Below are positions 1 to 11,568 of a DNA stretch of 64,000 nucleotides, piece after piece. The translations under genes and the position numbers were made by a program. The notes beneath the pieces were generated by a model that saw nothing but the letters and a program-made list of their open reading frames with translations, had not been told where the DNA came from and ran no database searches. Positions within the stretch are counted from its first letter, which is position 1; every line of letters begins with the position of its first letter. The stretch comes from Cryptomeria japonica (lineage: Eukaryota > Streptophyta > Pinopsida > Cupressales > Cupressaceae): NCBI RefSeq assembly GCF_030272615.1, contig NC_081407.1, forward strand, positions 150,661,744 through 150,725,743. Direction: 5' to 3'.

Positions 1-847
1 TCCCGATCTCACCTTTCTTGATTAACCCTGCCAGTGGATGGTGTCGGGCAAACATGTAAATCAAGTAGGAAGTCATGGTAAAGTATTTCTTTTCTTCAAG
101 CTCGACCAACTGTGTATGGATATTGTCGCTGATGATTTGAGCACAGTTGAACTTGGACTTCCCCAAAAAGACCTGCTTAGTAAAGTAGAACGTCCATTCC
201 TCAAAAAAATTAGATTGAGGGAGTCCCATAACTCGGCTGAGTAAGGTGACCATATCACCATACTCATTATAAAAATCACTTCTGGGGGTCTTTTAACTGA
301 TCCTAATGCTTGGGGGCCTTCTTTCTTTGTACCATTCTTCGTTTATCAACGTCTTGCATTTGGCAGGGTTCATGTCATAAGCGACCTGCGCCTCATCTAT
401 AGTTGTAGCAACGGAAATAGTTGTAGCAACGGAATTATTTGGAAATGGGATGTCAAATGCCTCCCCAATGGCCTCAGGTGTGAAATCAGCTAGCACCACT
501 AATCTGGTTTCTGGCTGATAGTGCCTAGCAGCCTCAACCACTAGTTCATAATTTTGCATGGCCAGAGGGAAACCTGCCACCTGAGCAATACCGCTCTCCA
601 TCATTCGTCTGGGCTTGCCATAGGCGTTTGGTGAGTATACCCTGTTCCTGAAATCCTGAATGTCTATGTGGCCCAAATCATTGTCACCTATGTTCTCCCA
701 TATGCGCTGGACCTTTGACTCCGTAACTCCTCCCTTTTGGTATTGGTACTTCATTTTCTCGCCTCTGCGGCGAATGTCAGACTTGGAAACCCGAGACGTT
801 CCGGTTGCACCAGTTTTCTTTGAGGATTCTACCGCCGATCTAGGCAT
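1..847 (-). pseudogene. Unknown long ORF of element A, N-terminal part
   Basis: Start codon at 847. The frame is open for 184 codons, meets one stop near 293, then continues in the same frame to the window edge. Just past the stop it reads KTPRSDF and then MGLPQSNFFEEW, nearly the same as element B at 7380-7460. The first ~35 residues are basic and Ser/Thr rich. A later block, AIGEAFDIP, recurs as AIGEAFGIP in element C. No zinc knuckle, protease or reverse transcriptase motif is visible. By position it could be a gag-like or accessory protein of a retroelement; I do not recognise the family. The stop marks it as a decayed copy. Confidence 0.6.
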
Positions 848-1489
848 CTATTCTACACAACCGGACACGAATTACGAGACGAGATAAAGGAACCAAACGG
901 GTTAGCCAAAACAGAGGACGATGTTAGCACATAAAACCAATGATCAGTGGGAACACCAAATTTGAAAAAGCATGACGTTTGAATAAAAAGAGCTTGATTA
1001 ATTGGAAATGAAATGCTACTTGAAATTGGAAATTAAGCTGGTTCTATTTAAAATTTGCCACTTGGAGCGGGTTTCAAAAAGTGCCACTTCCGACCAATTA
1101 CGACGGTACGGGCAAATGCTCAATTTTGCAATTCGAGGCTTAGATGTTTTAATGATTGCCAATTTTCACACTTGGAAAAGAGTTTTGCCTAAGTTCAGTT
1201 TTTTAAAATATTCAAAATTTCTCTGTCTGAATTTTATTTCAACAGTCAATTTTCCTAGCCGGTTTTGTTATTGCATGCTACGCTTGATACTTTCAAAAAT
1301 CATGACCAATTTTGCATAAATTAATGATTTGAAGGAGGGAATCGAATCCTACCTGGTAGATCGCCCAATCGTAGAATGGACTTTGGAGACTTGGGCGGTT
1401 TTGCAAAGTGTAATGCCTTTCTAATTTTCTCTTTTGTGCGATATTGGACTGCAAAGCTTTTGCAAGCTACTGAGGTAAAATGCCGCTGC

Positions 1490-2600
1490 TATCAATTTTC
1501 CCCTTAACTTGCGTTTTTGGGCTAGAGAGGCTAGATGAAAATGCTGAGATAAAACCCTATCACGCAAATTCGGACTGGGAGGGCCTTTTGCCAAGTTCGA
1601 AGAGTTATAACGCCTTCCTCTGCCTTCGCGACTTTCATGTGTCTGCCGATTTTCGGGGTAGAACCGCTAAAACACACACTTATAAAGTGACGCCATTCCC
1701 TATGCCTTGCATTTTTGGGGTGAGATAATAAAATGCAAACTTCACGATTACGAGAAAAAAGACGCTCTTCCCTATTTGTATTGCGTGATTCTCCCTCAAC
1801 GGTGGTGAACGCAGTCTTCTGAAAAGTTTTTAAAGCTCCGCGATTTAACCCTTCTTGGTATTTTCGGGTTAGAAGAATAAAATGCAAACTTCAAAGGTTT
1901 ATGCCCTTTTAAAGTTTCACGATTTTCATATGTCTCGCGTTTTTCGGGGTGAAGGTATAAAACGTGCACTTCAAAATGCCCTTTATGATTTTTCGCGATT
2001 TTTTACTGTTTGGCGATTTTCGGGCTATAATGATCTTTTGCCAATTTAGTAAAATGTCTTATTATTTTACTTTTCGATTTTTCCGCTGGGGGGCGATTTT
2101 TGCAAGATGTTTAAGTTGTTTTTTAACGCCTTCCGATTGACTTTTTAGGGTAAGACCACTTTTTGCAAACTCAATAAAGTGCCTTGTCATTTTCGGGGAA
2201 AAAGGGTCCTTTTGAAAAAATGTTTTAAAGTTGCGCGATTTTCACTTAACTTGCGTTTTTCGGCCTGGAGAGGCCTTTTGATAAGCATTTATAAAAAAAT
2301 GATGCCACGCCCATGTATAGCGATTTTCGGGCTGTTGCAATTTTAAAAAGTGAAAATGCTTTTAAAAAAAATATAAACGCCTTTCAACTTGCATTTTCGG
2401 GGTGAAAGGCGATTTTTGGCCAAAAAAATCTTTTGAAAAGTTTTTAAGTTTAAACTTTAACGCCCCTCTGGCGATTTTTCGGGTTGAAAGCACCTTTTGA
2501 AAATTTATAAAAAAGACGCCTTTTATCATTTTCGGGGTTTTAGCCTGAAGGCATTTTAGAAAAGTTTAACGTTAAAGCCAAATTCGGCCTAAAAGGCCAT
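1490..2600. repeat. Degenerate cgattttcggg repeat array in element A leader
   Basis: The motif gattttcggg (or its variant tttttcggggtgaa) recurs more than ten times at irregular spacing, roughly 50 to 110 bases apart, each with A/T-rich filler and cgcc/gcga flanks. No unit is perfectly conserved. It lies between the LTR terminus and the ORF start and has no coding potential. Element B carries a comparable but different array at 5150-6250. Confidence 0.55.
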
Positions 2601-2965
2601 TTTGCAAACCCGTGGACAACTCACACTCTTGCCCATATAGCTGATTTTAGGACTCACGCAAAAATTAGTCTCCCTTGGATTGATTTTGGATATTTCAAAT
2701 TGCGAGACACTCTGCAAATTGACCCCCTGGCCCTGCAACTTAAATTAACAGGCACCTCAAAACTTAATGGTAGCATAGTTCATGATTCAATCCCCTTATC
2801 CCCGAGGGGATCATTGCTGACCTCTTAGGAACGCCTCAGGATTGGAGGAAACGGGCGGGCTTACTCTCCTGCAGGATCATTGCTTCACTACTACCTGTTG
2901 CAACTCAAAATGGCGGATAAAAATCCAAAATCCTACATCGGGCGAGACGAAAGCTGGAAAAGAAA

Positions 2966-3011
2966 CAAGGGGGACCTTATCGGCGACAGGGAGTGTGTGC
3001 AATGCACAACA
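2966..3011 (-). other. LTR terminus of element A with hairpin and C run
   Basis: Minus-strand TGTTGTG terminus at 3011. The hairpin-like segment at 2975-2991 pairs its arms with one G-U and one mismatch, and is followed by CCCCC. The same arrangement with other stem sequences occurs at 4721, 16773, 26878 and 33528. Confidence 0.5.
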
Positions 3012-3316
3012 CCTTCCTTTAGTGCTTGAGAGGAATCATTAAAATCCTCTATCACTTGTGCCCCGGTAGCACGTCCCAGATCAATTGTTGTAACATCATA
3101 CTTATCTGGAGTGATCTCATTTTTGTCCTTGTCAACCCTGGGCACTGCCACATGCAAAGTTCTGGATCCAGACTCATTTCTAGTGACTTTGGAGGATTTC
3201 TTGTCGTCTTCTTTTCCATCGGCTTGTTTATTCGGCTAAAAAATTCTTCAATCTCCAGTGCAGGAACAATTTCTTCCTTTAGCTCCTCTCTCATTCTTTT
3301 TGTAGCCATCCTAAAT
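3012..3316 (-). pseudogene. Fragment D of the unknown long ORF
   Basis: The minus strand encodes MATKRMREELKEE and IEEFFSRI, then after a frame change near 3150 LHVAVPRVDKDKNE and DVTTIDLGR. The same order occurs in element C (DFLARL ... QIVVPKVDKAKGD ... IATFNLG) and in B (DIFSRM ... LHIATPPVDK). The fragment stops abruptly at 3012, where element A begins, and at 3316, where an LTR begins. It is a piece of the distal half of the family protein, broken by two later insertions. Confidence 0.6.
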
Positions 3317-4461
3317 TGTACTCCCTTACAATTTTGTCCTCATTTGGGCCCTCACCTCGGCGTTCCTATCTCGAGGCTTGATCGAAGCCCTGATTCTGCT
3401 CACACCATGCAAATAATCCGTTTTTTCATAATGTACACTTTCTTAGCCCATTTCCCGTGTCCCTGATTGGTCAGGACCAGAGCACTTGCGCTCTGGCCCA
3501 GTGCTCTAGTCCTCCCAATTAGGACCTATTTTGGGGCCCCTCATCGGTAACATCATTTTGGCGGGGACCTAGATTTCGTGTTGGCTCATTTTGGAAAATT
3601 AAGTTGTTTTTAACGAGCATGTATAAAAGGAGGTCTAGCCCTCTTATTTTGACATCCAAGAGTTCAATCAAGCAATCAAGCATTCATTCAAATTCAAGTG
3701 AGCAAGCATTCAATCTTCTTTCAAGCATTGGAGTAGAAGTAAGGTCAAAAGTTCAAGCATTGGAGTTGACATTCATGTTTTATGTTTATGAAGACTTCAT
3801 GAAACCCTAATTCCTTGTGGAGACAAACAAAACTACATTAAAAGGTACAACATTAGTGTTTCAGACATTATTCAACATTTCCCTCAAAAGGAGATCATTT
3901 CTTTGACTGCAATTCAATTATATTTCATTTCTATTTCATGGTTAATTCCAAAACTGGGGTTTGACCTATAAGACAAACCCTTATGCCCAACCTATTTCCC
4001 TTCTCTAGTGTGCGTAGGAACGGGTACAGAGCTGCAATCTTCAGAATTGGCTTTATTTACAGAGACGAACAGGTTCCCCTTTGGATGGCGAAAAGTTTTG
4101 AGGATTAGAGCAACGAGCATTCTGGTCTCGACATTTCAAGATTTCCTTTTGGGAATAGATCTGAACACTCTTACATTGCTCTAATCCAGGTTTGTGGCTT
4201 GATCTGATGACTGCAACTCACTGTTCATGTGTTTTCACTTCAATTATTGCACATTTACCCTAATTTCAGCATTCAATCTAAAAGAGGATAAACAAGCAAC
4301 CCCCCAAAGTGAATCTAATAAGAATTCTCAACCTTATCCTCGCTGATTTGTGGCTAGATTTATTAGGTTCACGCGTCTTTTAATGTAATGGTCCCTAAGT
4401 CTAAATATTAGTGGTTTTTATACATCTAATTGTGGAAACCCTAATATTTTCACCATTACAC
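3317..4461 (+). repeat. LTR-like sequence, plus orientation
   Basis: Begins TGTACTCCCTTACA and may end at CCATTACA near 4461. It contains a TATA box at 3622 and a following stretch rich in caagcattc repeats typical of an LTR leader. It has no coding potential. I did not find a matching target duplication, so the exact ends are tentative. Confidence 0.4.
3622..3630 (+). promoter_or_regulatory. TATA box of LTR
   Basis: TATAAAAGG inside the LTR-like block, with no coding sequence downstream. Probably the LTR RNA polymerase II promoter. Confidence 0.4.
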
Positions 4462-4546
4462 TTTCTTTTAGCTAATCTGGAGCGTCTATCTGTTGATCAT
4501 GTGTCTCTACCTGCTCCTGTCCCTATGTTACTTCCTCAAGGGGTCT

Positions 4547-4720
4547 TGTTGGTGTATGTTTTTATCATATATTGAACATTAGAATAAAATATCCAAGGAT
4601 ATTATATCCTCTCTTGAACAAAATCACTACTTGTGCCAAGATTGCGAGAAAGACCACAAGGCGACTCCAAGGTCTATATGTGGGAACGAGCAACTTTATG
4701 TGGATAGCTTCTTGGGTAGT
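4547..4720 (+). repeat. Fragment of an LTR related to those at 17701 and 32544
   Basis: Starts TGTTGGTGTATG after a purine-rich stretch (caaggggtct). It shares an A/T-rich block ending in atcctctcttgaac with 17701-17780, and a shorter version with 32544-32610. It is cut at 4720 by the start of element B. The short stretch 4462-4546 before it could be internal element sequence, but I cannot identify it. Confidence 0.45.
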
Positions 4721-4763
4721 TGTTGTGCATTGCACACGCTCCCTGTCGCCGACAGGGTCCCCC
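4721..4763 (+). other. LTR terminus of element B with perfect hairpin
   Basis: TGTTGTGCATTGCAC is followed by the perfect palindrome at 4741-4757 (CCCTGTC, GCC loop, GACAGGG) and then TCCCCC. Confidence 0.55.
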
Positions 4764-5149
4764 TTCTTGTTTTGAGCCTTTCATCTTTGCCCTGCTGAGT
4801 TTCGCGTAGAGTGTCTCGTGTCATTTCGAGCGAGTTTGCGACTGGTCCGTAAAGTGATGATGTCAAGGAAATGAGTCGATGAATCCATCCGGCTAGTCTA
4901 GCCCACGAGCACGAATGCCGAGAGTTTGTTCGAAATTTTGAAAATCGCCTTGGATAGGCGTAAGGTGATGGAAATTGGCGAGGCCCGCCCAGCAAGAGCA
5001 GTATGTCTAAAGGTCGCACGAGGACCAAAGTTGCTGTTTTTTTGCATGAAGAGCTATGAAATAGATTGCGTAAGGTTTGTCTAGGTGATGTTTGTGGGAT
5101 TGGAGTAAAGGATGATTTTCGCCTGCTGATGAAGGATTGAATTTCCTAA

Positions 5150-6250
5150 CCAAAATGCCAAGGCTGCGAAACTTGCCCAAATGCCTTGAAATTCTGAAGC
5201 CTCCGAAATCCAAGTTTGTAGACCTGGCGAAAACTAGTCTGGAGTCTGAAATTTTGCTTAAGTTCCCAAAATCGCCTTATGGACGGAATTTCGGACCTAG
5301 AGGCGAAAGGTTAAAATTTCACAAGGTTTAAAAGGTTGCTAAAATCGCCCAAGGGGCCAAATTTCGGACCCTGGGGCGAAAATTTCGAAATTCAAAATCT
5401 ATTACTTGGTTCAAAATTCACTTGAAATGCTCAAATTCGGACCTTGGAGCAAAAACTGGAGAATGTAAAATGCTTTTAAATGTTGCAAAAGGTGGCCCCA
5501 GGTCCGAAAAACGCTTAAGCGTTCATTTTCGGACCCTGGGGCAAAAACTGGAGAATGTGAAATAAGGCAAAAATTGCAAAAAGCTCCTCCAGGTCCGAAA
5601 TTCGTTCTAGACGCCCATTTTTGGACCCTAGCTTCGAAATTTCAAAATAATGATAAATCGCAAAGGGTGCTAAGAGCTCCGAAGTTTGCAAAAGGATGGT
5701 AAAGGTCCGAAATTCGCCTTAAGTCCTCATTTTCGGACCCTGGGGGGTAAATGGCAAAGTGTATCGAGTTTGAAAAAATGCGTTTAGGTCCGAAGTTCCT
5801 TTTAAAATTCGCCAAAAATGTTACAAGGTCCAAAATCACTTAAAGTCCTCATTTTCGGACCCTGGGGCGAAAATGTAAAAAACATGAAATCTTGCAAAAG
5901 GACCCTCTAGGTCTGAAATCACTTAAAGTCCTCATTTTCGGACCCTGGGCGAAATATGAAAAATATGAAAAATGTCGAAAGTTGCAAAAAGCTCCTCCAG
6001 GTCCGAAGTTCACTTTATAACCCCAAATTCGGACCCTTGCTCCGAAATTTCAAAGAGCATCGATTTTGCATAATACGTCTTTGGGTCCGAAATTCACATT
6101 AAATCCTCAAAATCGGACCCTGGAGCCAAAAGTGGAAGGCGATGAAATTAGCGAAAACATTTGATAGCCCCGAGATTTGCAAAATAATTCCCTAGGTCCG
6201 AAATTTCGATAAATACAAAACACTGAGAACTCCGAAGTTTGTTTCAAAAT
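5150..6250. repeat. Array of hairpin-capable units (ggtccgaaa ... ttcggaccc) in element B
   Basis: About ten degenerate units pair ggtccgaaa with a downstream ttcggaccctgg, the two halves being inverted repeats 20-40 bases apart. Many units are followed by ggcgaaaat. Spacing is irregular, about 60-140 bases. The block is non-coding. It would give RNA with many short stem-loops. Confidence 0.65.
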
Positions 6251-7232
6251 CGCGAAATACACTTCAAAACGCCCAAAGCTCCAGCAGGTTAAAATCGCGA
6301 ACTCTCCAAATCACAGAAGTTGTTAAAGCGCTGAAGTTCGAAGGGGCGAAAGCATGCGAATATAGGCGTTTTGGTTCGAAGTTTTGCAAATTCGCGAAGC
6401 ATGCTAAGTGCTCCGAAAGTCTCCAGTTCAAAAACCCCAAGACCCCCGAAATTCGCCAAAGGGTTGGAAATCTCCAAGCTCGCAAGGCACGTTGAAGCTC
6501 CGAAGTTCACGCGGGCTGGGTAAAGGCAAAATTTAAATTTCAAAGGGCCTCCAAAACTCTCCAAGGTCTGAAAATAAGAAGATAAATGCCATTCAGATCT
6601 GATAAACCCCCCCTCCACGTTGCTACATTTCATAAAGGAGACCACGTCCGATTTTGTAAGGCAAAGGAGGCTCATTTCATGCAATTCAAGGTAATTCAAG
6701 GTAAAACGATGTATAAATTCTTCCAAGGCATTCAAATTCAGATTGCCATTTGCCCAGGGTAAAAACCATTTAAAATGATAAATTCTCCTTCGTCCAATAA
6801 CCGCGAAAAATTTAAATCAAAGAGATAACTGTTGGAATTCAAAACTTTGCAGAATCGTCCATTCGTCTTCACGCAACAAAGTCGGGCAATCTCTCGCCAT
6901 CCACTCTCATCAGGTAAGTACGCTTTGTCTTGTATGATCATCTGAAATACTTATAAATCGAATAGACAAATGCGTGAAATTTGATCAAAATGCTTGAATT
7001 TTTGAAATTTGCGTCTCTTTCGCTTGTAAAACGTTGTTCAAAGTAGTCAAAATTTAGAATTCACTCCTAAGGTTTCACCAGAAATTGCATTTTCAAACTT
7101 AGGAGAACTTTTCATGCTCTGTCTCTGTTGAAAATTGATTCAAAATCCAAAAAGCGTCAAGTATAAATTCGCAATCAAAAAATCTTCATGAATGCTGTGG
7201 TTAAAATTGATTAAGCCCTTCCCTTTCCAAAC

Positions 7233-10200
7233 AACCCCACAGCTACAACGATAGATGAAGCACAAGGGGCATATGATGTGAATCCGGCCCGATGCAAAGC
7301 ACTGATCAACGAAGAATGGTACAAAGAGAAGAGGCTTTCAAGTGCCAGAATTGGGAAGAAGACCCCGCGAAGTGATTTTCATAATGAGCATGGGGATATG
7401 ATCACATTACTCAGCCGAGTCATGGGACTTCCTAAGTCCAACTACTTTGAAGAGTGGATGTTCTATTTTACAGAGCAGGTCTTCGTTGGGAAGTTTGAGT
7501 TTGACTGGGCCCAGATCATAAGCGATAACATCCACACTCAGCTGATTGAGCTCGAAATGAAGAAGTACTTCACCATGACCTCTTATTTGGTCTATATGTT
7601 CGCCAAGAACTAGCCATTGCCAGGATTGATAATGAAAGGTGAAATCAGGAATGGGCCTGGTCAGGTGAAGGTCTATGATTGTTACCCGCAACTGCAATAC
7701 CAAGATATAGCTCAGAGGGAAAAGAGCAGCCCAGCTTATGCAGTTGGCCAGTATGAGCGCATCAATGACGCCTTCACAATGCGCCTGGTCAGGCTAATGC
7801 AGGGAGGATTACACATAAGGCTCTCAGAGCAAGCTATTGCCCTAGTACAGAGGTATGGAGCCTAGTTCATTCAGTTCCCAAGGTTCTCCTACATCCGAAT
7901 AGCTGGCTTTGATGGTGCCCCTCTCCGACTTCCACGGTACCCAACCGACAAAGTAATTCTTATGGAGGTTGCAAGGCAGTCACGCTCGACCGACATCTTA
8001 CTCCGAGAAAGCAAGCAGGCTGGATTCACATTCTCTATGATCATAGGCAACCATGATGTCCACTTGAAGACCCCTACCCTAGCAGAGGAGTCCCTTGCAA
8101 AGTTGGCCTCTTATGGCCTACAGGACCATTTTCCAAGAAAATATTTCTATCATGATAATCTGGCGAAGAGAGCCTATGGTAGGCAGTACAGAGCAAAGGA
8201 ATCAGTTGAAGACTATTGGAAGAATTGCTCTGATGACTACGAGGTCAGGAGGCGAGAATATTCTAGACTAAGTGTGCAACAAATGCGACTCTTTGAATAC
8301 CGTCGGGTCCCAGATCAGCTCACATATTCGGGGAATTGCCTCCAGGTCCGAGAATTTGAAGCAGTAAGGCATCTCTTGCCAGGTGTTGATTGGTCCCAGG
8401 ACCCAATCACTGATTTTGGGGCAGTCATGGCAGCCCCAACAAGGTACACAGATCAATGGTTACATCAGCACATTGAAAGGCTAATCCATGAGGGAGTCCA
8501 GTTCACTTACCACTTAATGGGCAGCCTAGATTCTCAGTTTTCAGAAGATGAAGGAACGTCTAGTGCACCCCGGGAATAAACTGAGAAACTAGAGAAAAGA
8601 AAGAAGGCTAAGGCTTGCAGAGGGACTCGGACGTGCAAAAGAACAAGAAGGGAAAAGATTCCTATAAAGAGACCAGAGGTCACTTCATCTTCAAAAGACC
8701 CCAATTCGTTCGACGATGTAGTAGAATTGGATTGTATACTTGCTCCGCCTTCCTAGAGTGACATCGATGCATTTGAAGCCAATGATCGTCTTGCGCCCGA
8801 TGTGCTAGACACTGAACTAAGAGCCCTCGAATTGACCGAATTGGGCAACCAAATAGAGGAAGGAGAGATTCCATGCACCCAGGGGGTCAAAGTGCATGAA
8901 CCTACTCAACAGAGCTGTCACGAGTTGCTGCTCCACAATACAGCCAAAGATGACTCCACCGTCGAAGGAGAGCAAAGGATAGATGAGACTCATGAGCTCG
9001 AAAGAGCTGAAGAACAAGCATCACATGAAGATGTCAGGCAGTTGTTCAGCGAAATAGGGGAAATTCAGCTGCAAGCAAAGAGCTACACACCTCTTTCACT
9101 CCTCCGGTAGCAGAGCAATTGCGAATCTGTGGTGAGTCGGCTGAGAATGTCAGAGAACAGAATGCAGACTTAACCTTATTATCAGCCTAGACAGTGCCTC
9201 AAGAATGGTTGATTGCCAGAGCCCGGCGCAAGGCCGCCACCAAACCACCTATTGATCTAGAGGATATTTTCTCGCGCATGGACTAAGCAAAAGCTAAGGG
9301 GAAGAAAAAGCCCAAGGCATATTCCAGAGTGACCAAAGACGAGCAAAGGAACTGCACTCTCCACATTGCCACCCCGCCTGTAGACAAGCCAACAGATTAG
9401 TTAAACTGGTAGATTATAGCATCACAACTGTCCCCATCGGATGAGCCACTAAAGAGCAAGAAAAAGAAGAATTTAAGGATTCAGTGTAGAATATACTCAG
9501 GCAGCTCGAAGAGATAACAGTTGAAAAGGACATTTATCGGGCTCGTGCTGAGCAAGTCGAGGGATACATCGATCATCTCCTAAGGCCACTACACAATACC
9601 TCCGAATCCCATATTCCCCCGACGACATTGGCGCAAAGGACCACAACAGAATTTGAAGGAGTACGAGACACTGCAAAGGCCGTCAGGGAATGGATACAAG
9701 ACATCAAGAAAAGGGGAGAGCGAATCCTTAAGGAAGTAAAAGAAATGGCCCTCCATCGAGAGCTCACTCTAGTCAAGTTATTAGAGGTAAAGAGGGATTC
9801 CCTTCACATGCACGAAGTGGCAGCCACTACCCTTCCCCTCATGAGAGCTCTTTTTTGGACACGCACAGATTCCTACATTGTCCGCCATCCTAGATCCTCA
9901 TAGCATCAGTGTTCTTAAGGAATGGTACTGGACTATCACCATGAAGAACGACACCAAACAAATTATTGACAAGGAGAGTGACGCATGTGAAGTGATTTTG
10001 GGAAACATGCAAGAACTAGGTAAGACCATCCTCTGATCAATGGTTTCGGGATGGATAAACGACTTGTCCGATAATGCAATCCAGCTGGACTAGGAAGAAA
10101 GATTGGGAACGAATAGGATTACCTATTCCACTAAGGACTTGAGTTTTGCTGGTCAGTTCCATTCAGACATATTATGCTTTGAGCGTAATCGCTCCAGCTG

Positions 10201-10399
10201 GAAGGACAGTTTAAAGCACGTGGACTAGTATCTCGAAGGCATGCAATACAAAATTCGCCATCCTCCCATGCCTCCATTCAGTCTGCTCTTCCAGTTATGT
10301 ATCAGGTTACAGGAATACGTTCGCGAGGAATGGGCAGTAGGTCGTGATTTATGGCGGGAATACTTGCATGGCGAAGATCAATTTCTAGAAAAGGAGTGA
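7233..10399 (+). pseudogene. Unknown long ORF of element B, N-terminally deleted and broken
   Basis: Reading ATTIDEAQ ... NPARCKALINEEWYKE, it joins the family protein about 150 residues after the start seen in element A, so the N-terminal part is missing. Blocks in order: KTPRSDF, MGLPKSNYFEEW, a long segment at 7962-8579 ending TYHLMGSLDS, an acidic block with IEEGEIP (8802-9110), DIFSRM and LHIATPPVDK (about 9260-9390), and a helical charged C-terminal part (9480-10399). At least eight internal stops (for example 7611, 7863, 8577 and 9108) break it. The TYHLMG block matches element C (LTYDLMG). It looks structural rather than enzymatic; I do not recognise the family. Confidence 0.6.
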
Positions 10400-10590
10400 G
10401 ACTGAAATAGAGAAAGTAATTTCCCAAAAGTGCTTTTTTCCCTCTAAATCTTAAAAGTGCACTTTTGCACCAAAAAGTGACATTTGACTTTTGGTCAACA
10501 AATGTAAAACTTTATTGATGCACCTTTTGGATTATTTCAAATTGCTGTAATTATCCCTTTTTGGGTAGTTATTGCCCATTTTGGGGTGGT

Positions 10591-11356
10591 TGTTGATATT
10601 TGCATCCCATTTATGGGTATGGGCAGCCATGCTTTATGGATGAATCTGGGCCACTTGTTTAGATTAAATTTAGGCCATTCATGCTTTTTGGAGTCTATTT
10701 AAGGGACTGATTTTCCCTCATTTTTGTAAGAAGTTCTTGGATTGTTGCAAAAGCTTTGGCGAAATTTACAAGAATTAATGCAAAGAATTAAGACTGTTTT
10801 CAAGTTTCCTTGTGAGTGCATGGTCTCCTTCTTCACTTAATTTAGAAATCTTTCAATTGTGTTTATTTCTTTTGCATAGCATTTACAAGCAAGCATCTAA
10901 TAGAATCCTTGCAGTCCACACCATTATGGAACGGCTGGTTGCCTTTCTTTCTACATGGTTAATCTGGACCTTTCATGCTTAGTTCGGTTATCAAACACAT
11001 ACTATGAATGTAAAAGTTCTAATACTGTACTTGATAACATGAAAATCTTGTTTCTCCTTTGAAGATTGCACTGGATTTATGCAAACATTGTGCTTAAGTA
11101 GCTGGTGATGTTTAATATAGTTTCTTGGAGGTGTCTGTCTGCTTGACCGAATTTGCTATCTTAGTTAGAATTTACATTTCATGTCTCTCTATCTCTCTAT
11201 CCTTCCCTCCTTCTGCCCCTTTTTTAATCCAGAGAACCTGAAGTCCCACCAAAACAGTATCAAATTAACCGAAATCATTTGATAAAAAGATTATAACAGT
11301 TCCAGGGAACTTATCTATAAATTACCCATTCAACGTAAGTCCCCCTTGTGTTTTCA
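10591..11356 (+). repeat. 3' LTR-like block of element B
   Basis: Begins TGTTGATATTTGCAT, with a small hairpin (CCCATTTATGGG, 10606-10617) reminiscent of the other family termini. It has a TATA-like box at 10696 and ends near 11356 after AAGTCCCCCTTGTG. The stretch around gaatctgggccac resembles the corresponding part of the remnant at 24530-24580 on the other strand. Non-coding; boundaries tentative. Confidence 0.4.
10696..10703 (+). promoter_or_regulatory. TATA-like box in element B 3' LTR-like block
   Basis: TATTTAAG, followed by a leader-like stretch. Equivalent boxes occur on the minus strand at 12188-12195 and 15804-15816. Confidence 0.3.
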
Positions 11357-11568
11357 GCATAAACACATCAAGCCACTGAAAAATCTCGCAGTCAAGACCT
11401 GACAAAAGAAACATTGAGGTCGTCCACTTTGATGAAATACACAAAAAAAAATAGCATTAGGGACTTCCTTATCTCAAGAGAGGATGGGATACTCAGCTGG
11501 TCATTCTATTCTGCGTTGGCCGTATGGAGTTTGCAGCAATGCGATTTTAGACACGTCAACAGTAGTGT
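11357..11568. other. Spacer between tail-to-tail elements B and C
   Basis: No ORF, repeat or RNA signature seen. It is bounded by inverted copies of a 16-base motif (cgtaagtcccccttgt at about 11332 and its complement at about 11577). Confidence 0.4.

Larger units (their letters stand above)
1..3011 (-). mobile_element. Element A: LTR-type element with unknown long ORF, 5' part only
   Basis: On the minus strand this begins at 3011 with TGTTGTGCATTGCAC, runs through about 2.2 kb of non-coding LTR/leader and enters an open frame at 847 that continues off the window. The first ~45 bases match the start of element B (4721 onward) in inverted orientation, and the protein matches B and C, so the three are one family. 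Its start cuts a fragment of the same protein (D, 3012-3316), so A appears to have inserted into a relative. The other end is outside the window, so LTR identity and target duplication cannot be tested. Confidence 0.6.
4721..11356 (+). mobile_element. Element B: LTR-type element with unknown long ORF
   Basis: Starts TGTTGTGCATTGCAC, has a 2.5-kb leader with a repeat array, an N-terminally deleted copy of the family ORF (7233-10399), then a 3' non-coding block with a TATA-like box. It ends near AAGTCCCCCTTGTG at about 11356. The 5' and 3' non-coding blocks are not obviously the same sequence, so I cannot call it a clean two-LTR element, and no target duplication was found. Element C faces it tail to tail from 11569. 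A non-autonomous (LARD-like) retroelement is the best fit, because no pol is seen. Confidence 0.5.

Noticed and set aside
1531-1887. Minus-strand 118-codon frame
   Set aside because: Lies inside the repeat array of element A and shows no similarity to the family protein.
3317-4461. Perfect target duplication for this LTR-like block
   Set aside because: Bases before 3317 (taaat) and after 4461 (ctttc) do not match, so the ends stay tentative.
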